This document shows positions 61,447-64,000 of a DNA stretch of 64,000 nt, one piece after another. A model generated the notes under the pieces. That model was not told where the DNA came from. It was given only the letters and a program-made list of their open reading frames with translations, and ran no database searches. Numbering within the stretch: position 1 is the first letter of the stretch; each line of letters opens with the position of its first letter. The position numbers and the translations under genes were made by a program. Origin of the DNA: Delphinus delphis (taxonomy: Eukaryota; Chordata; Mammalia; Artiodactyla; Delphinidae); contig NW_027192671.1 in the NCBI RefSeq assembly GCF_949987515.2, positions 1,922,001 through 1,986,000 of the forward strand, given 5' to 3'.

Positions 61447-63025
61447 TTAGCAGCACAATGAGTGGATTCAGGTATGATGATTCTAACTGAAATAAGTCAC
61501 ACCGAAAAAGAAACATCATAAGATATCAGTAATACACGGAATGGAAACTTGGCTACACAGGAACTGAATTACAGAACAGAACAGGGTCTCAAATTTAGAA
61601 AACCAACTTATGCTTGCTTAAGGGTAAAGGTGAGTTGGGGTGCTGCATAAAACCAGAGATTGAAATGAGCACAGATAAAGTTCCTTAAGTCAAATATGGC
61701 ATAGACAAGAGCTACTCCTTGCTCAACGAAATGGACTCAACACCGCATATTAAACGCCTAAGAATGTACCTGACTAGTAAGTATCTTAAAACCTATGGAT
61801 TGCTATGTCTCCGAAAGAGAATCAAGCATGTGTACAGGGGCATAAACGCAGCAGTGATAGGATTGGAGAGGTTCAGTGAGCAAATGAAGACCCTTTGAAG
61901 TCATATTGTATGGTACCCATTACACGGGTCTTAACTCTCTAGGTTTAAGGTATTCTTCCTGCAGCTAAAACATGCATGTGGAACCCAAGTATGATGAACC
62001 ATGTGAACGGGAGACGTGTTCAAATATGTCTCAGTTTTCCTCCCATGGTACTCGGGTGCAACATTCCAGACGCTTTACTAACACTCTCCCCACTTGGAGA
62101 GTCAGCGCCTTTAACCTCCTGTTTGGCCCAGTTTGCAATTTCTGCGGAAGATGAACAGGAATAGCGAGAACCAATGAGAGACTAGCTGGAGGTGTCTGGA
62201 CGGGCAAATTTAACTCTCATTTCCCACCAGGAAGAGGAAATAACCAAAGGCTCAGCGTGCCGTGCCGGAACCAGATTAGGGCCTGAAGCCATCATGCGGT
62301 GTTGCGGCCAGGTCACAAGAAAGCAAGTTGAAGAAAGGAGCTCAGGGGCACTGTAATTCACAAACCTGCAGAGTTATAAATGACAGCTATCGTCCAAAAA
62401 TAGACTGAAGTAAGGCTGCCAAGAGGACTTGAAAGCGGGGCAGAATTGCAGGAAACCGATTTCAGGAGGTAGACTGGAATTGCATTGAAAGCATAGGAAA
62501 AGAGGCAGAACGTCCACAATGATGCACTTGGCCAAAAAGGGCGTATGCGTTTTTTCCTGAATATATTCAGGAAAAAACGCATACGCCCTTTTTGGCCAAC
62601 CAAGCAAGCTTGCAAAGGAAATCTGCACTACAATGAAGTCTCACTTCCCCCCGGTCAAAAGGGCCATCTGAAAAAAGTGTAAAATCCAGAAAGGCAGGAC
62701 AGGCCATGGAGAACTGGGAGCCTTGTTATGCTGATGGGCGGGATGTAAATTGCCAACAGACACTCAGGAGAAGTGTATGGTGTTTCCGGAAACATCTAAA
62801 AAACAAAGCAACAGAGCCTAGGGCACTTCTACTTATGGTCCTATAGCTTAGGGAAATTAAAATAAAAAAGACACAGCCACCCCAAAGTTTGGGACGCCTC
62901 TGTTTACAAGAACCTCGTTTACAGTACAAGTTCAATATCACAGAAAGTGAAAAATGGATAAAGAACTTGTGGTACTTACGTACAATGCAGTATCACTCAG
63001 CAATGAAATCTGTGTCATCAGGCCC
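61447..63025 (+). repeat. Satellite monomer 40 (1579 bp)
   Basis: Copy of monomer 38 at +3086 (cacaccgaaaaag, ggcatagac, ctctctaggttt, cctgcagctaaaac), with tattgtatggtacc (61905) as a private change. Palindrome 62528-62599 is perfect. Confidence 0.95.
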
Positions 63026-64000
63026 TTAGCAGCACAATGAGTGGATTCAGGTATGATGATTCTAACTGAAATGAGTCACATAGAAAAAGAAACAACATAA
63101 GATATCAGTAATACACGGAACGTAAACTTGGCTACACAGGAACTGAATTACAGAACAGAACAGGGTCTCAAATTTAGAAAACCAACTTATGCTTGCTTAA
63201 GGGTAAAGGTGAGTTGGGGTGCTGCATAAAACCAGAGATTGAAATGAGCACAGATAAAGTTCCTTAAGTCAAATATGGAATAGACAAGAGCTACTCCTTG
63301 CTCAACGAAATGGACTCAACACCGCATATTAAACGCCTAAGAATGTACCTGACTAGTAAGTATCTTAAAACCTATGGATTGCTATGTCTCCGAAAGAGAA
63401 TCAAGCATGTGTACAGGGGCATAAACGCAGCAGTGATAGGATTGGAGAGGTTCGGTGAGCAAATGAAGACCCTTTGAAGTCATATTGCATGGTACCCATT
63501 ACACGGGTCTTAACTTTCCAGGTTTAAGGTATTCTTCCTTCAGCTAAAACATGCATGTGGAACCCAAGTATGATGAACCATGTGAACGGGAGACGTGTTC
63601 AAATATGTCTCAGTTTTCATACCCTGGTACTCGGGTGCAACATTCCAGACGCTTTACTAACACTCTCCCCACTTGGAGAGTCAGCGCCTTTAACCTCCTG
63701 TTTGGCCCAGTTTGCAATTTCTGCGGAAGATGAACAGGAATAGCGAGAAGCAATGAGAGACTAGCTGGAGGTGTCTGGACGGGCAAATTTAACTCTCATT
63801 TCCCACCAGGAAGAGGAAATAACCAAAGGCTCAGCGTGCCGTGCCGGAACCAGATTAGGGCCTGAAGCCATCCTGCGGTGTTGCGTCCAGGTCACAAGAA
63901 AGCAAGTTGAAGAAAGGAGCTCAGGGGCACTGTAATTCACAAACCTGCAGAGTTATAAATGACAGCTATCGTCCAAAAATAGACTGAAGTAAGGCTGCCA
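63026..64000 (+). repeat. Satellite monomer 41, partial (975 bp, cut by window end)
   Basis: Follows monomer 39, including gaaatgagtcacatag and gcgtccaggtc, so it derives from the second rather than the first deleted monomer. The window ends before the palindrome, so whether it has the 72-bp deletion cannot be seen. Confidence 0.95.

Larger units (their letters stand above)
1..64000 (+). repeat. Satellite array, ~1,579-bp monomer, 40 full copies plus one partial (probable cetacean common satellite)
   Basis: The same sequence recurs every 1576-1581 bp from end to end, always in the same orientation, with no inversion, spacer or inserted element. Two monomers are 1507 bp. Copies differ mainly by single-base changes and 1-3 bp indels. 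The unit length matches what I recall for the common satellite of killer whale and other delphinoid cetaceans (1,579 bp), a major heterochromatin component. About half the period is L1-derived, about 72 bp is a perfect palindrome and about 680 bp is of unknown origin. Neither array end lies in the window. No gene is supported: reading frames recur per monomer, overlap each other on both strands and are broken at random by the same changes that distinguish copies. The tandem array is certain; the cetacean assignment is from memory. Confidence 0.97.
56186..64000 (+). repeat. Higher-order dimer, period 3086 bp (1507 + 1579), two copies and part of a third
   Basis: 56186-59271, 59272-62357 and 62358-64000 repeat the same pair of monomers, one deleted and one full length. 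Markers shared by all available copies are tttccggaaac, aaaataaaaaag, caacataagatatc and atgatgaacc. Gagtcacatag occurs only in the second and third, so the third was copied from the second. Confidence 0.9.

Noticed and set aside
1..64000. CENP-B box or a known alphoid-type centromere motif
   Set aside because: I looked for the ttcg...cggg core on both strands of the monomer and found no convincing match.
1..64000. CRISPR array or bacterial repeat region
   Set aside because: Repeat units are about 1.6 kb, without short direct repeats and unique spacers, and contain mammalian L1 sequence.
1..64000. Bovine, human or other well-known satellites and macrosatellites (for example the 1.4-kb bovine or 3-kb human units)
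   Set aside because: Unit lengths as I remember them do not fit 1,579 bp, while the cetacean common satellite does.

Overview
The window is one uninterrupted, head-to-tail tandem array of a satellite monomer of about 1,579 bp. It holds 40 complete monomers (1576-1581 bp, except two of 1507 bp) and a partial 41st. I find no cellular gene, no RNA gene and no sequence foreign to the array. The many short reading frames recur once per monomer and are by-products of the repeat.

Host: a monomer of 1,579 bp is the size I remember for the cetacean common satellite as described in killer whale (Widegren, Arnason and Akusjarvi, 1985) and known at about 1,580 bp in dolphins and close relatives. Two embedded elements fit this. 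One is an L1 3' end of laurasiatherian/artiodactyl type. The other is a palindrome resembling mariner terminal repeats known from cetartiodactyls. The best reading is satellite heterochromatin of a toothed whale (Delphinidae or a related family). The unit length and L1 similarity are visible in the sequence; the species-group assignment rests on memory.

Monomer layout, with position 1 at the (t/g)tagcagca motif: positions 1 to about 400 are the 3' end and 3' UTR of an L1 on the + strand. About 402-1081 is a 680-bp segment I cannot assign. 1082-1153 is a perfect 72-bp palindrome. About 1165 to the end is the last part of L1 ORF2, which runs on into position 1 of the next monomer. About 816 bp, or half of each period, is therefore decayed L1.

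Higher-order layout: monomers fall into recurring variant types duplicated as blocks of one, two, three or four. A four-monomer period (6317 bp) links 3497-6786 to 9814-13103 and 39483-43722 to 45800-50039. Three-monomer periods (4737-4739 bp) link 15791-19705 to 20529-24444, 30007-34744 to 34745-39482, and 49869-54605 to 54606-59271. At the right end a two-monomer period of 3086 bp (1507 + 1579) begins at 56186 and repeats at 59272 and 62358. The 1507-bp monomers lack 72 bp, removing almost all of one palindrome arm.

The most interesting signals are: (i) mirror-image variants in the two palindrome arms of neighbouring monomers, as expected if the palindrome flips or its arms convert each other; (ii) the microhomology-flanked 72-bp deletion, whose order relative to two rounds of block duplication can be read; (iii) the origin of half the satellite from an L1 3' end joined to a mariner-like palindrome; and (iv) low variation around the palindrome compared with a mosaic, recombined zone about 450-620 bp into the monomer.
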